Assembly: GCA_047921155.1 (NCBI GenBank)
Contig: JBLRWU010000001.1
Location: 9,758 to 73,757 of the forward strand
DNA from: Desulfurivibrio sp047921155
Lineage (GTDB): Bacteria > Desulfobacterota > Desulfobulbia > Desulfobulbales > Desulfurivibrionaceae
Length of the DNA stretch: 64,000 nt
Reading direction: 5' to 3'
Shown: positions 40,768 to 49,594 of the stretch, piece by piece
Layout: the number at the start of each line of letters is the position of its first letter
Position numbering within the stretch: the stretch's first letter is position 1
Notes under the pieces: model-generated
Database searches by the model: none
The model's input: only the letters and a program-made list of their open reading frames with translations
Told to the model about the DNA's origin: nothing
Program-made: the position numbers and the translations under genes

Positions 40768-43311
40768 ATGGTGGTTCGGCTGCCGGAGCAGAGGGTCTTC
40801 CACGGCCTCTTTATCCCGGTAACCCTGGCCCTGATGACGGGTGGCGCTGCGGCCCGTTACCTCTCCGTCCCCCCGCTGCTTAGCGGATTACTGGTCGTAC
40901 TGGCGGCTGCGGGCGTTCTCTTTCTCCTCCGCCCGCGCCGGGATGTGTACCTCGGCACCCCGGCGCTCCTGCTGTTGCTGGCCATTTTTATGGCTGCCGG
41001 CTACAGCCTGACCCGGCCGCACTTATCTCCACCCACCGCCCCCGACCATCTCTACAACCTGCTGCTGCCCACCCCGCTTGAAACTATCTCCGAGCCAAGT
41101 CATGACGTGGTCCTGGTGGGGGTTTTGCGCCAGCTTCCCCGCAGCGGCAACGGGCGAACCCGGCTGGTGCTGGCGGTGGAGGAGCTGCGCACCCCCGAGG
41201 GCAAACAACCGGCCCGCGGTCTGGTCCAGATCACCGTCAACGGCAACCTGCCCGCGGAGGTCCGGCCGGGGGACCTGCTGCTGGTCCGGGCCCGGGTGGG
41301 TCCGGTACGCTCCTTCAGGGTACCGGGAGGTTTTGATTACCAGCAGTTCCTTGCCCGCCAAGGGATCCGGCTCAGCGGCTGGGTGGCCAATCCGATCCAG
41401 GTGGCCAGGATCGAGCCGACCCTGCCGCCATCCCTCGCCTTCCGCCTCCGCCATTTTCCCGAACGGCTGCGCTTTGCCGCCGATCGCCACCTGGAGCAAC
41501 ATCTGGGCGGCCACCATGCCCTGCCGCTGCTCAAGGCGCTGCTGATCGGCGATCGCAGCGGCATCCCTGCGGCCACCCTGGAAACCTTCAAGGCCGGTGG
41601 GGCCATGCACCTGCTGGCCATCTCCGGCATGCACCTGGGGTTGATCGCCCTGATGAGCATGGCCGTTGCTGAATGGCTGCTCAAGCGCTCCTCCCGGCTG
41701 CTGCTGGCCCTGCATGTGCGCAAGGCGGCCCTGCTGCTGGCCCTGCTGCCGATCATCGCCTACGCCCTGATCACCGGCCTGCAGCCCCCGGCCCAGCGAG
41801 CCCTGCTGATGACCCTGGTCTTCATGGGGGCGATTCTGCTCAATCGGCAATGGTGCAGCCTCAATAACCTGGCGGTGGCCGCCCTGCTGATCCTGGTTCT
41901 GGATCCGCCGGCCCTGTTCGGGGCCTCCTTCCAGCTCTCCTTTGCCGCCACCGCCGGGATCATTATGCTGATGCCGGCCCTGCAAGGCCGTTACCAGGCG
42001 GCACAAGCCCAGGGCAGTGGCTGCCGGGCCGGGATAGTCGGCCGAAATATCGTTTTCTGGATCAGCGCCGGGCTGCTGGTCTCGACGGTGGCCACCCTGG
42101 TAACCGCCCCCTTCTCCCTGCACCATTTCCACCGAGTTTCCCTGCTCAGTCCACTGACCACCCTGCTGGCCACCCCGCCCCTCTTTTTCTGGACCCTGCC
42201 CCTGGCCCTGACCGGCCTGGGACTGGCGACGCTCGGCCTGCCCGGGGGCGGCTTGCTGCTGGCGCTTTCCACCGCGGGAATTGAAATCACCACCGCCATC
42301 ACCGCCCGGCTGGCCGCCCTGCCCTTCAGTTTTTACTATCTCTCGCCGCCCAGTCCGGGGGAGTGGTGTGCCTGGCTCGGGCTGTTCAGTGCCCTGCTGT
42401 TCTGGCGTCGTCATCGGATTTTCGCCGCCGGAGCCGGGGCTATAATGGTGCTGCTGCTCTTCCTGCTGCCGGTGCAGGAGCAATGGCGCCGCCAGCAGGA
42501 GGGCCACAGCCGGGTTACCTTTATCGAGGTCGGCCACGGCAACGCCACCGTGGTGGAGCTGCCCGGCAACCGCACCATCCTGGTGGACGGCGGCGGCCCC
42601 TCCACCTTGAGCGCCGATATCGGTGAACAACTGATCGCCCCCTTTCTCCGCCACCGGCGGATAAGGCGCCTGGATGCGGTAGTGATCAGCCACCCCCACG
42701 CCGATCATTACAACGGGATCCCCTTCCTGTTGCGGAATTTTCGCCCCGGAACCCTGTGGGTCAGCGGCCACGGCACAGAGGTCGCCGACTATCCGGCCCT
42801 GCTGGAGTTGGCGGAAAGCTTGGGGATTGAGATCAGGATACCGGTAGCCGGCGAGGAGTTGGCGGCGGGAGCGGATCTGGTCGGGTTGCAAAATCTGGCC
42901 GATTTTCATAGCCACGAGGCGAGCAATCTCAAGCCGCCCCTGGATGATCCGGTCAACGACCAGGGCTTGGTAATCAGCTACCGACACGGGGATTTCTCGT
43001 TTCTCTTGCCGGGGGATATCAGCATGGGCCAGGAGCGACGACTGTTGGCCCAATTGGAGGAGGAGGCGAGCCACACGGTCCTGGCCGCCTCCCACCACGG
43101 CCGCCGGACATCAATGGCCCCGGATTTTGTATCGGGGGTGGCCCCGCGCTATATCGTGGTTTCGGACGATGACCGCCGCACCGACTACCGGCGGGTCGCG
43201 GAATGGGAGGCCATGGGCGCCCGGGTGTTCACCACCGGCCGCGACGGCTCCATCACCTGCACCGTCACCGACCGGGAACTGACCTGCCAACCGGCGATCA
43301 GGCGTCGGTAA
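40768..43311 (+). CDS. comEC: ComEC/Rec2 DNA-uptake channel protein
   Basis: An 847-residue membrane protein with the three ComEC parts. These are an N-terminal OB-like domain (DUF4131, about 30-210), a central competence domain of many helices (about 230-560, containing LLAISGMHLGLIALM and the PPAQRALLMTLVFM segment), and a C-terminal metallo-beta-lactamase domain (about 580-840) with SHPHADHYNGIPFLL and HHGRRTS. It transports one DNA strand into the cytosol during transformation. It begins 3 bases after the sigma-factor stop without its own clear ribosome site. It overlaps the convergent pilT by 14 bases. Confidence 0.93.
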   Translation: MVVRLPEQRVFHGLFIPVTLALMTGGAAARYLSVPPLLSGLLVVLAAAGVLFLLRPRRDVYLGTPALLLLLAIFMAAGYSLTRPHLSPPTAPDHLYNLLLPTPLETISEPSHDVVLVGVLRQLPRSGNGRTRLVLAVEELRTPEGKQPARGLVQITVNGNLPAEVRPGDLLLVRARVGPVRSFRVPGGFDYQQFLARQGIRLSGWVANPIQVARIEPTLPPSLAFRLRHFPERLRFAADRHLEQHLGGHHALPLLKALLIGDRSGIPAATLETFKAGGAMHLLAISGMHLGLIALMSMAVAEWLLKRSSRLLLALHVRKAALLLALLPIIAYALITGLQPPAQRALLMTLVFMGAILLNRQWCSLNNLAVAALLILVLDPPALFGASFQLSFAATAGIIMLMPALQGRYQAAQAQGSGCRAGIVGRNIVFWISAGLLVSTVATLVTAPFSLHHFHRVSLLSPLTTLLATPPLFFWTLPLALTGLGLATLGLPGGGLLLALSTAGIEITTAITARLAALPFSFYYLSPPSPGEWCAWLGLFSALLFWRRHRIFAAGAGAIMVLLLFLLPVQEQWRRQQEGHSRVTFIEVGHGNATVVELPGNRTILVDGGGPSTLSADIGEQLIAPFLRHRRIRRLDAVVISHPHADHYNGIPFLLRNFRPGTLWVSGHGTEVADYPALLELAESLGIEIRIPVAGEELAAGADLVGLQNLADFHSHEASNLKPPLDDPVNDQGLVISYRHGDFSFLLPGDISMGQERRLLAQLEEEASHTVLAASHHGRRTSMAPDFVSGVAPRYIVVSDDDRRTDYRRVAEWEAMGARVFTTGRDGSITCTVTDRELTCQPAIRRR

Positions 43312-44380
43312 AATCGGCGGGGGGCTTCTTGAGGAACTGAACGAATTTACTCTTGTCGATGGCGTTGATGTAGGCGTCTTCACCGGAGATCCACCCCTTG
43401 TTGACCAGCTCCAGGATGGCGTCGTCCAGGGTCTGCATCCCGAATTTCTTGCCGGTCTGCATGGCCGAGGGGATCTGGTAGGTCTTTCCCTCCCGGATCA
43501 GATTGCGCACCGCCGGGGTACAGATCAGAATCTCCAGGGCGGCGCAACGCCCCTTCTTGTCGATCCGCTTGAACAGGGTCTGGGAAACCACCGCCTTCAA
43601 GGCATCGGCCAGGGTGGAGCGAACCTGAGCCTGCTGGCTGGCGGGGAAAATTTCGATGATCCGATCCACCGTCTTGTTGGCATTAAGGGTGTGCAGGGTG
43701 CCAAAGACCAGATGCCCGGTCATGGCCGCCTCCATGGCCAGGGCGATGGTTTCGAGATCGCGCATTTCACCCACCATGATGATATCGGGGTCTTCACGCA
43801 GAGCTCCACGCAGGGCGGCGGAAAAACTCTTGGTATGCAGCCCGACCTCACGATGGTTGACGATACAGCTGCCGCTCTTGTGGACAAACTCGATGGGGTC
43901 TTCGATGGTCAGAATGTGATCCTTGCGAGTCTTGTTAGCCTGATCAACAATCGCCGCCAGGGTGGTCGACTTACCACTGCCGGTGGGGCCGGTCACCAGC
44001 ACCATCCCCTTGGGCAACGAGGCAAGACGGGAAACCACCGCCGGCAACCCCAACTGCTCACAGGAGAGAATGTCGCTGGGAATTTCGCGAAATACGGCGC
44101 CTATCCCATACTTCTGCATAAAGAGGTTGCCGCGGTAACGGGCCAGGCCGGGAATCTCATAGCCGAAATCGACATCCCCGGTCTCCTCGAAAATTTTAAT
44201 CTTTTCCTCGGAAACAATTTCGTAAAGCATCCCCTTCAGGGTGTCGTTTTCCAGAACGTTGTATTTGACCCTCTCCATCTCGCCACGAATCCGCAAAATC
44301 GGCTGCTGACCGGAAACCATATGGAGGTCGGAAGCTCCCTGTTCATTCATCAACTTGAAAAACGCGTCGATCTGAGCCAT
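43298..44380 (-). CDS. pilT: Type IV pilus retraction ATPase PilT
   Basis: A 360-residue secretion-type hexameric ATPase. Walker A is VTGPTGSGKSTTLAAI; the Asp box is ILTIEDPIEFVH, the His box GTLHTLNANKTVDRIIEIFP, and Walker B DPDIIMVGEMRD. These features and length fit PilT or PilU (the AIRNLIRE-like retraction motif appears as AVRNLIREGKTYQ). It retracts pili for twitching and DNA uptake, in keeping with comEC next door. It is divergent from the PHP gene, with AAGGAG before ATG 44380. Confidence 0.93.
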   Translation of the reverse strand: MAQIDAFFKLMNEQGASDLHMVSGQQPILRIRGEMERVKYNVLENDTLKGMLYEIVSEEKIKIFEETGDVDFGYEIPGLARYRGNLFMQKYGIGAVFREIPSDILSCEQLGLPAVVSRLASLPKGMVLVTGPTGSGKSTTLAAIVDQANKTRKDHILTIEDPIEFVHKSGSCIVNHREVGLHTKSFSAALRGALREDPDIIMVGEMRDLETIALAMEAAMTGHLVFGTLHTLNANKTVDRIIEIFPASQQAQVRSTLADALKAVVSQTLFKRIDKKGRCAALEILICTPAVRNLIREGKTYQIPSAMQTGKKFGMQTLDDAILELVNKGWISGEDAYINAIDKSKFVQFLKKPPADFTDA

Positions 44381-44489
44381 GAGGGTTGTACTCCTTTAGG
44401 GTTAATTTTGCCGATCGATATGGTACACTCCGGCCCAATATCACAAAATATAGCTGCACCGGCAAGATAAAAAACAACTTGAACCCACC

Positions 44490-45368
44490 ATGAAATGGAT
44501 CGACCTCCATACCCACTCCACTTTCTCCGACGGTACCTGCAGCCCGGCCATGCTTATCGACCTGGCGGTAAAGCACGGGTTGGGCGCCCTGGCTCTGACC
44601 GACCACGACACGGTGGCCGGCATCCCGGATTTTTTAAGCTACGCCCAAGCACGGGATATCTGCGTACTTGCCGGGATCGAGATCAGCGCCTGGTTCGGCC
44701 AGGAATCGCTGCACATCCTGGGCTACGGCATTGATCATAGAGATGACAACCTGCTTAAAGCCCTGGGCGAGATTCAGCAGGCCCGCCACCAGCGCAACCT
44801 GAGGATCCTGGCCAAACTTGCCGACATGGGGATCGGGATACGCTATGCCAATATCGAAAACCAGGAAAACGGGCAGGTGGGTAGACCCCATATCGCCAGG
44901 GAGCTGATCCGGCTCGGGGTGGTCCACGATATGCACACGGCTTTTGTTCGTTACCTGCGGCGCGGCGCCGCTGCCCATGTGGAAAGTCTCCGCATTCACG
45001 CCCTTGATGCCATCCGCCTGATTGCCGCTGCCGGCGGTGCCCCGGTCCTGGCCCACCCGGCGGTAATGGGCAGTACCTTGCAGGGGCTGCCCGACCTGCT
45101 GCCGGAGCTGCGCCGGGCCGGGCTGGTGGGACTGGAGGTTTTTTATCCGGCCCACACCCGCAAGCAGCACCAGCAGCTACTGCAACTGGCCGATGAGCAT
45201 AAGTTGATTGCCACCGGCGGCACCGATTTCCACAGCGACTCGGCCGGCGGATTTCCCCTGGGGGGCAGTCGCCACAGTGTCCGGGTACCCTTCACCTGCT
45301 TTACCGAGCTGGCCGAATTTCTCACCAGCCCGCCAACCTCCACCCCATCCGGCAGGGAGCAGCAATGA
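44490..45368 (+). CDS. PHP-domain phosphoesterase (RNase AM/TrpH-like)
   Basis: A 292-residue PHP protein of the YciV/TrpH (RNase AM) family, which removes phosphate from nucleoside 3',5'-bisphosphates and trims short RNA 5' ends. Metal motifs are DLHTHSTFSDGTCSP (1), LALTDHDTVAG (2), AGIEISAWFG (3), APVLAHPAV and TGGTDFHSD. The AMP-like insert GRPHIARELIRLGVVHD is diagnostic. The stop overlaps the NtrC-type regulator start by 4 bases. No clear ribosome site precedes ATG 44490. Confidence 0.9.
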   Translation: MKWIDLHTHSTFSDGTCSPAMLIDLAVKHGLGALALTDHDTVAGIPDFLSYAQARDICVLAGIEISAWFGQESLHILGYGIDHRDDNLLKALGEIQQARHQRNLRILAKLADMGIGIRYANIENQENGQVGRPHIARELIRLGVVHDMHTAFVRYLRRGAAAHVESLRIHALDAIRLIAAAGGAPVLAHPAVMGSTLQGLPDLLPELRRAGLVGLEVFYPAHTRKQHQQLLQLADEHKLIATGGTDFHSDSAGGFPLGGSRHSVRVPFTCFTELAEFLTSPPTSTPSGREQQ

Positions 45369-46750
45369 AAACCGTCCTGGTCATCGATGACGAACCCAAC
45401 TACCTGATCATCCTCGGTGAACTGTTGCGCGACGAGGAGTACGAGGTTTTCACCGCGGCCAGCGGCGAGGAGGCCCTGAATATTATCAAGCAGACCGACC
45501 TCGACCTGATTATCACCGACATGCGCATGCCCGGGATGGATGGGCTGGCGCTGCTCAAAACCGTCAAGGCCCAACATCCCGATCTGCCGGTGATCATGAT
45601 CACCGCCTTCGGCGAGGTGGACAAAGCGGTGGAGGCGATGCGCAACGGCGCCTTCAACTACCTGGCCAAGCCCTTCAACAACGATGAGCTGCTGGTCAGT
45701 GTCCGCAAAGCCATCGAACATTACGAGGTCATCCGGGAAAACACCCGGCTGCGGGCCGAGATCAGCCAGCAAACCTCCTATGCCAGCATGGTGGGTAAAA
45801 GTCGGCGAATGCGGGAGATCTACAGCCTGATCGAAAAGGTGGCCCCCGCTCCGACCTCGGTGCTGATCACCGGGGAGTCCGGCACCGGCAAAGAGCTGGT
45901 CGCCCGGGCGATCCACAGCCGCAGCCCCCGGGAGAAAGAGCCGTTTATCTCCCTCAATTGCGCCGGGCTGCCGGAAACCCTGCTGGAGTCCGAGCTGTTC
46001 GGCCATGAAAGAGGGGCCTTTACCGGCGCGGTGGCTCTGCGCAAGGGCCGCTTTGAGCTGGCCGACCACGGCACCCTGCTGCTCGATGAGGTGGGCGAAA
46101 TGCCCCTGACCCTTCAAGTCAAGCTGCTGCGGGTGATCCAGGAGCGGGCCTTCGAGCGGGTGGGGGGCAGCAAGACCCTGAAGGTGGATGTGCGGATTAT
46201 CGCCGCCACCAACAAGGATCTCAAGGAGGAGGTGGAACGGGGCAACTTCCGGGAGGACCTCTACTACCGGCTCAACGTCGTCCATATCCACCTGCCGCCC
46301 CTGCGGGAGCGCCAGGATGATATTCAGATGCTGGTTTCCCATTTTGTCGGCAAGTTCGCCACGGGCCTGCAACGGCCAAACCTGCGGATTCTGCCGGAGA
46401 CGGTCCGTTTCTTGAGTACCCTGCCCTGGGAAGGCAACGTTCGTGAACTGGAGAACACCATCGAACGAGCCGCCATCCTCTGCACAGACGACCTCATCAC
46501 CCCGGAGGATGTCCAGCCCGACACCATGAGCGGCCAGGAAGCCGCCGGCTGGGGCGAAGAGCTGGAGATCGAACAGCTGATCCCCCCCAACACTCCACTG
46601 CCGGAGGTACTTAACGCCATAGAAAAAAAACTGGTGACAAACGCCCTGGAAAAATCTGATAATGTTCAAACCAGGGCGGCGGAGAGCTTGGGAATTACCA
46701 AAAGTCTGCTCCAGTACAAGATGAAGAAATTCGGCCTGCACCGGAAATAA
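45365..46750 (+). CDS. Sigma-54-dependent response regulator (NtrC family)
   Basis: A 461-residue regulator with a receiver domain (1-120; acidic DDEPN, phospho-acceptor in LIITDMRMPGMDG, Lys in YLAKPF). The AAA+ domain (about 140-380) has Walker A TGESGTGKE, the sigma-54 loop GAFTGAV, Walker B LLLDEVGEM and R-finger region REDLYYRLNV. A Fis-type HTH (NVQTRAAESLGITKSLLQYKMKKFGL) follows. All functional residues are present. No histidine kinase gene is adjacent, so its sensor is elsewhere. It overlaps the PHP gene by 4 bases. Confidence 0.95.
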   Translation: MKTVLVIDDEPNYLIILGELLRDEEYEVFTAASGEEALNIIKQTDLDLIITDMRMPGMDGLALLKTVKAQHPDLPVIMITAFGEVDKAVEAMRNGAFNYLAKPFNNDELLVSVRKAIEHYEVIRENTRLRAEISQQTSYASMVGKSRRMREIYSLIEKVAPAPTSVLITGESGTGKELVARAIHSRSPREKEPFISLNCAGLPETLLESELFGHERGAFTGAVALRKGRFELADHGTLLLDEVGEMPLTLQVKLLRVIQERAFERVGGSKTLKVDVRIIAATNKDLKEEVERGNFREDLYYRLNVVHIHLPPLRERQDDIQMLVSHFVGKFATGLQRPNLRILPETVRFLSTLPWEGNVRELENTIERAAILCTDDLITPEDVQPDTMSGQEAAGWGEELEIEQLIPPNTPLPEVLNAIEKKLVTNALEKSDNVQTRAAESLGITKSLLQYKMKKFGLHRK

Positions 46751-46774
46751 CGGCGACAGGATCCCTTTCTCCGC

Positions 46775-46803
46775 TTCTGTCCATGATGGTTCCATGTTAC
46801 AAT
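46775..46803 (+). promoter_or_regulatory. Candidate promoter for DUF948-YtxH genes
   Basis: TTCTGT (46775-46780), a 17-base spacer and TACAAT (46798-46803) sit about 50 bases before the GTG start of the DUF948 gene. Confidence 0.5.
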
Positions 46804-46853
46804 GAAAGCGCAGACCCGATTATCGGGTACCCTGTCAAACCTGGAGGAAAAAC

Positions 46854-47240
46854 GTGACCCCGCTGGATATCTTTCTAATTTTTACCGCCTGCGGCGTGGT
46901 AATCCTGACCGCCGTCCTGGTCCCCACTCTGCTCCAGATCAAGCGGACCTACCGCCGCGCTGGGGACACCCTGGAAGTGTTAGAAAAAGAACTGCCCCCC
47001 ATGAGCCGCAAGATTACAGCCGCGGCCACCGAACTGGAACTGCTGGCCGCCACCTGCAACGCCAAGGTGGAGGAAACAGAAGTGGTGCTGCGCACCGCCC
47101 GCCAGGCCAGCGAAACCCTGCTTCTGACCTCGCAGGCCCTGAAGGATTCGGTTCGGCCTATCATCAGCGGTATCGGCGGCCTGAGCGCCGGGGTGCAAAT
47201 GTTTGGCCGGGTGCTGCTCGGCGGCCGGGGTAAAAAATGA
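46854..47240 (+). CDS. DUF948-like membrane protein
   Basis: A 128-residue protein with one N-terminal helix (IFLIFTACGVVILTAVLVPTLLQI) and a long helical region (about 45-110) with Leu/Ala heptads, the DUF948 pattern. The start is GTG 46854 with GGAGG 7 bases before. A YtxH-like gene follows 40 bases later. DUF948-YtxH pairs are frequent and probably act at the envelope in stress, but no precise function is known. Confidence 0.78.
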   Translation: MTPLDIFLIFTACGVVILTAVLVPTLLQIKRTYRRAGDTLEVLEKELPPMSRKITAAATELELLAATCNAKVEETEVVLRTARQASETLLLTSQALKDSVRPIISGIGGLSAGVQMFGRVLLGGRGKK

Positions 47241-47280
47241 TTCCTACCCCCATCAAGGAACAAACTAAGGAGGTTCAACA

Positions 47281-47673
47281 ATGACTCACCATCACGAGAA
47301 TTGCAACGCGGGACTGACCGTATTATCCTTCCTGGCCGGTGCCTTAACCGGCGCAGCCGTGGCCCTGCTGGTCGCCCCGAAATCGGGACGGGAAACCCGG
47401 GAGCTGCTGAGCAGTTACGGCGACGAGTTGCGGGAAAGGTGCCGTAACCTGCCCGAAGACGCAAAGGAACACGCCGGTGGGGCGGTAGATCGCGGCAAAG
47501 CGATGATTGAACAGGGAAAGGAACTGATCAACAAGGGCAGCAAACTGGCCGCCCAGGGTAAGGACTATCTCGACGACAAGAAAAGAGCCCTGAGCGCCGC
47601 CATCGAGGCCGGCAAAAAGGCGATGGCAGAGGAGAAGGAATCCCTCGATCAGGCTCTGGACAAAGACAAATAG
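47281..47673 (+). CDS. YtxH-domain protein
   Basis: A 130-residue protein. The YtxH core is FLAGALTGAAVALLVAPKSGRETRELL: one glycine/alanine-rich membrane helix ending in the APKSGRETR motif. An amphipathic, lysine- and glutamate-rich helix resembling LEA repeats follows (about 50-130, AKEHAGGAVDRGKAMIEQGKEL). AAGGAGG precedes ATG 47281. It is presumed to be stress-related, from family habit only. Confidence 0.82.
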   Translation: MTHHHENCNAGLTVLSFLAGALTGAAVALLVAPKSGRETRELLSSYGDELRERCRNLPEDAKEHAGGAVDRGKAMIEQGKELINKGSKLAAQGKDYLDDKKRALSAAIEAGKKAMAEEKESLDQALDKDK

Positions 47674-47710
47674 AGAAAAGTAAAACCACCCATCTCTCCA
47701 CGCTCCGGAG

Positions 47711-47743
47711 ATGCCGTAGCCGTCGATTATCCGGTTACGGCAT
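47711..47743. terminator. Hairpin at the nadK 3' end
   Basis: ATGCCGTAGCCG (47711-47722) pairs with CGGTTACGGCAT (47732-47743) with one G-T pair and a 9-base loop, overlapping the last nadK codons and stop. There is no T tract, so it is a weak or Rho-aided terminator or an mRNA 3' stabiliser. Confidence 0.4.
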
Positions 47744-48584
47744 GTCCGGCGGCCCAGTTCAGCTTACCTCGCAGGATCTCGAAATACCCTTTCCAGGGCG
47801 AGCAGATCAGGCGGAGGCTCTTCTCAGCCGCCGTCACCTCCAGGGTGTCGCCGGCCTGCAGTTCGGTGTAGAGCCGGCCATCAACAATAACCTGCAACTT
47901 TTCAGCGATCCGCTCCCCCACTCGGCCGGTGGCCAGACGAGCACGGACCCGGCTGGTAGCATCCAGTAAAACTGGCCGGCTTTCCAGCATAAAAGGGCAG
48001 ATCGGGGTGACCAGGATGGCGGCCAGGCGGGGATGGACAACCGGACCGCCGGCGGAAAGGTTGTAGGCGGTGGAGCCGGTGGAGGTGGAGATGATCAGGC
48101 CGTCGGCCCGGTAAGTCGCCAGATATTCATCATCGACCCAGGCCCCAAGTTCGGCCATCCGATCCACCGCCCCTTTACTGATCACCACATCGTTGAGGGC
48201 GTAGAGCCAGGGCCGGACTACGCCAGCCTCTCCGCTGTCGCGATGCAGGTTGATCTTCAGCATCATCCGGTCTTCAATGATCGGTTCCCCGGCCAAAATC
48301 TCCGCCAGGGCGCGATAACGATCCTCCACCGCCACCTCGGTGAGAAAACCCAGGCCGCCGAGATTGATCCCAAGCACCGGAATCCCGTGATCGCAGGCCT
48401 CCGCCGCCACGTGCAACAGGGTGCCATCACCGCCGAGTACAATCAGCAAATCCTGATCCGCCTCGATTCGATCCAATTGCCCGTCGATCCCGCGGGCGGC
48501 AAACCAATCCACCATCTCCCGACCAATGCGTCGCGGCTCGTCCGAGTCACGCTTTAAAATGATCCCTACCTTGCTGACCTTCAT
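47727..48584 (-). CDS. nadK: NAD kinase
   Basis: A 285-residue ATP-NAD kinase that makes NADP. The family core is LIVLGGDGTLLHVA (GGDGT), followed by LGINLGGLGFLTEV, ALNDVVISKG, ADGLIISTSTGSTAYNLSAGGP and VTPICPF. Start 48584 (MKVSKVGIIL) is chosen over 48605, which lies within proC. It is translationally coupled to proC, which ends 2 bases downstream of this start (48586). Confidence 0.95.
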   Translation of the reverse strand: MKVSKVGIILKRDSDEPRRIGREMVDWFAARGIDGQLDRIEADQDLLIVLGGDGTLLHVAAEACDHGIPVLGINLGGLGFLTEVAVEDRYRALAEILAGEPIIEDRMMLKINLHRDSGEAGVVRPWLYALNDVVISKGAVDRMAELGAWVDDEYLATYRADGLIISTSTGSTAYNLSAGGPVVHPRLAAILVTPICPFMLESRPVLLDATSRVRARLATGRVGERIAEKLQVIVDGRLYTELQAGDTLEVTAAEKSLRLICSPWKGYFEILRGKLNWAAGHAVTG

Positions 48585-48585
48585 T

Positions 48586-49410
48586 TCACCCCCGGCCCAG
48601 CTCAACGGAACGTGCGGTGGCCGCTTCCACTGCGTCCATTACCAGGCCGCGGAATCCGCCCCGCTCCAGCAGATGCAGCCCGGCGATGGTGGTACCGCCG
48701 GGAGAGGTCACCATCGCCCGCAGGGCAGCGGGGTTTTTCTCCGGAGTCGCCAGGGCCAGTTTAACCGAACCGAGGATGGTCTGGCGGGCCAGCTGCTCAG
48801 CCACCTCCCGGCTCAATCCAACCTTGACCCCGGCATCGACCAGAGCTTCGAGAAAGGTGAAAACATAGGCCGGGCCGCTGCCGCTTAAGCCGGTGACCGC
48901 ATCCAGATGTTTCTCCTCCAGCACCACCGCCTCCCCAACCGCCGCGAAGATTTGCCGGGCCAGTTCCAGGTCGTCGGTTCCGGCGTGACAACCGGGGCTC
49001 AAAGCCGAAGCCGCCGCCAGTACCAGGGCGGGGGTGTTGGGCATCACCCGGATAACCCGTACCGCCACCGGCGCCAGCCGCTCCTCCATATAGGCCAGGG
49101 AGATTCCGGCGGCAATCGAGATCAACAGGTGATCTTTCCCGATCTGCCCTCGATACTGCTCCAGAACCGCCCCTACCACCTGGGGCTTGACCGCCAGCAC
49201 CAACACCGGACAGGCCCCAAACAACGGACCGGCCTCGGCGTGAACCGTCACCCCGTACTGTTCGTGCAACAGTTCCCGGCGGGGCCCGTGGGGCTCGGCC
49301 ACCAGGATCTGTTCGGGCCGGTAAAGATCTGCCGCCAGCACCCCTTTGATCAGGGCTTCGGCCATCTGCCCGCCCCCGATAAATCCAAGATTTTTCATAT
49401 CACTCACCAT
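48586..49410 (-). CDS. proC: Pyrroline-5-carboxylate reductase
   Basis: A 274-residue enzyme for the last step of proline synthesis, reducing pyrroline-5-carboxylate with NAD(P)H. The Rossmann loop is LGFIGGGQMAEALIKG. VLAVKPQ and VIRVMPNTPALV are family segments, and the signature DAVTGLSGSGPAYVF is followed by TSPGGTTIAGLHLLE. ATG 49410 or 49398 (MKNLGFIGG) could be the start. It sits directly upstream of nadK on the minus strand. Confidence 0.95.
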   Translation of the reverse strand: MVSDMKNLGFIGGGQMAEALIKGVLAADLYRPEQILVAEPHGPRRELLHEQYGVTVHAEAGPLFGACPVLVLAVKPQVVGAVLEQYRGQIGKDHLLISIAAGISLAYMEERLAPVAVRVIRVMPNTPALVLAAASALSPGCHAGTDDLELARQIFAAVGEAVVLEEKHLDAVTGLSGSGPAYVFTFLEALVDAGVKVGLSREVAEQLARQTILGSVKLALATPEKNPAALRAMVTSPGGTTIAGLHLLERGGFRGLVMDAVEAATARSVELGRG

Positions 49411-49524
49411 AGCTCGCCTCCAGCGTCTTAACTTCGATTTGTGAGCCAGAATAGCCGATCCGGCCTGCCAGGTCCAGAGCTATGAAAACAGCGGCAATCG
49501 TCGCAAGCAGTGGCCGGCGGCCTA

Positions 49525-49560
49525 CAAAAAAAACCCGTCGGGGAAAAATCCCGGCGGGTT
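49525..49560 (-). terminator. Intrinsic terminator of lpxC
   Basis: AACCCGTCGGG (49532-49542) pairs with 49550-49560 (one G-T pair). On the minus strand a run of eight T follows (A run 49525-49533), placed 35 bases after the lpxC stop. Confidence 0.88.
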
Positions 49561-49594
49561 AATGATGGGGCACTGTTGGGCGATGAGATCTTGC

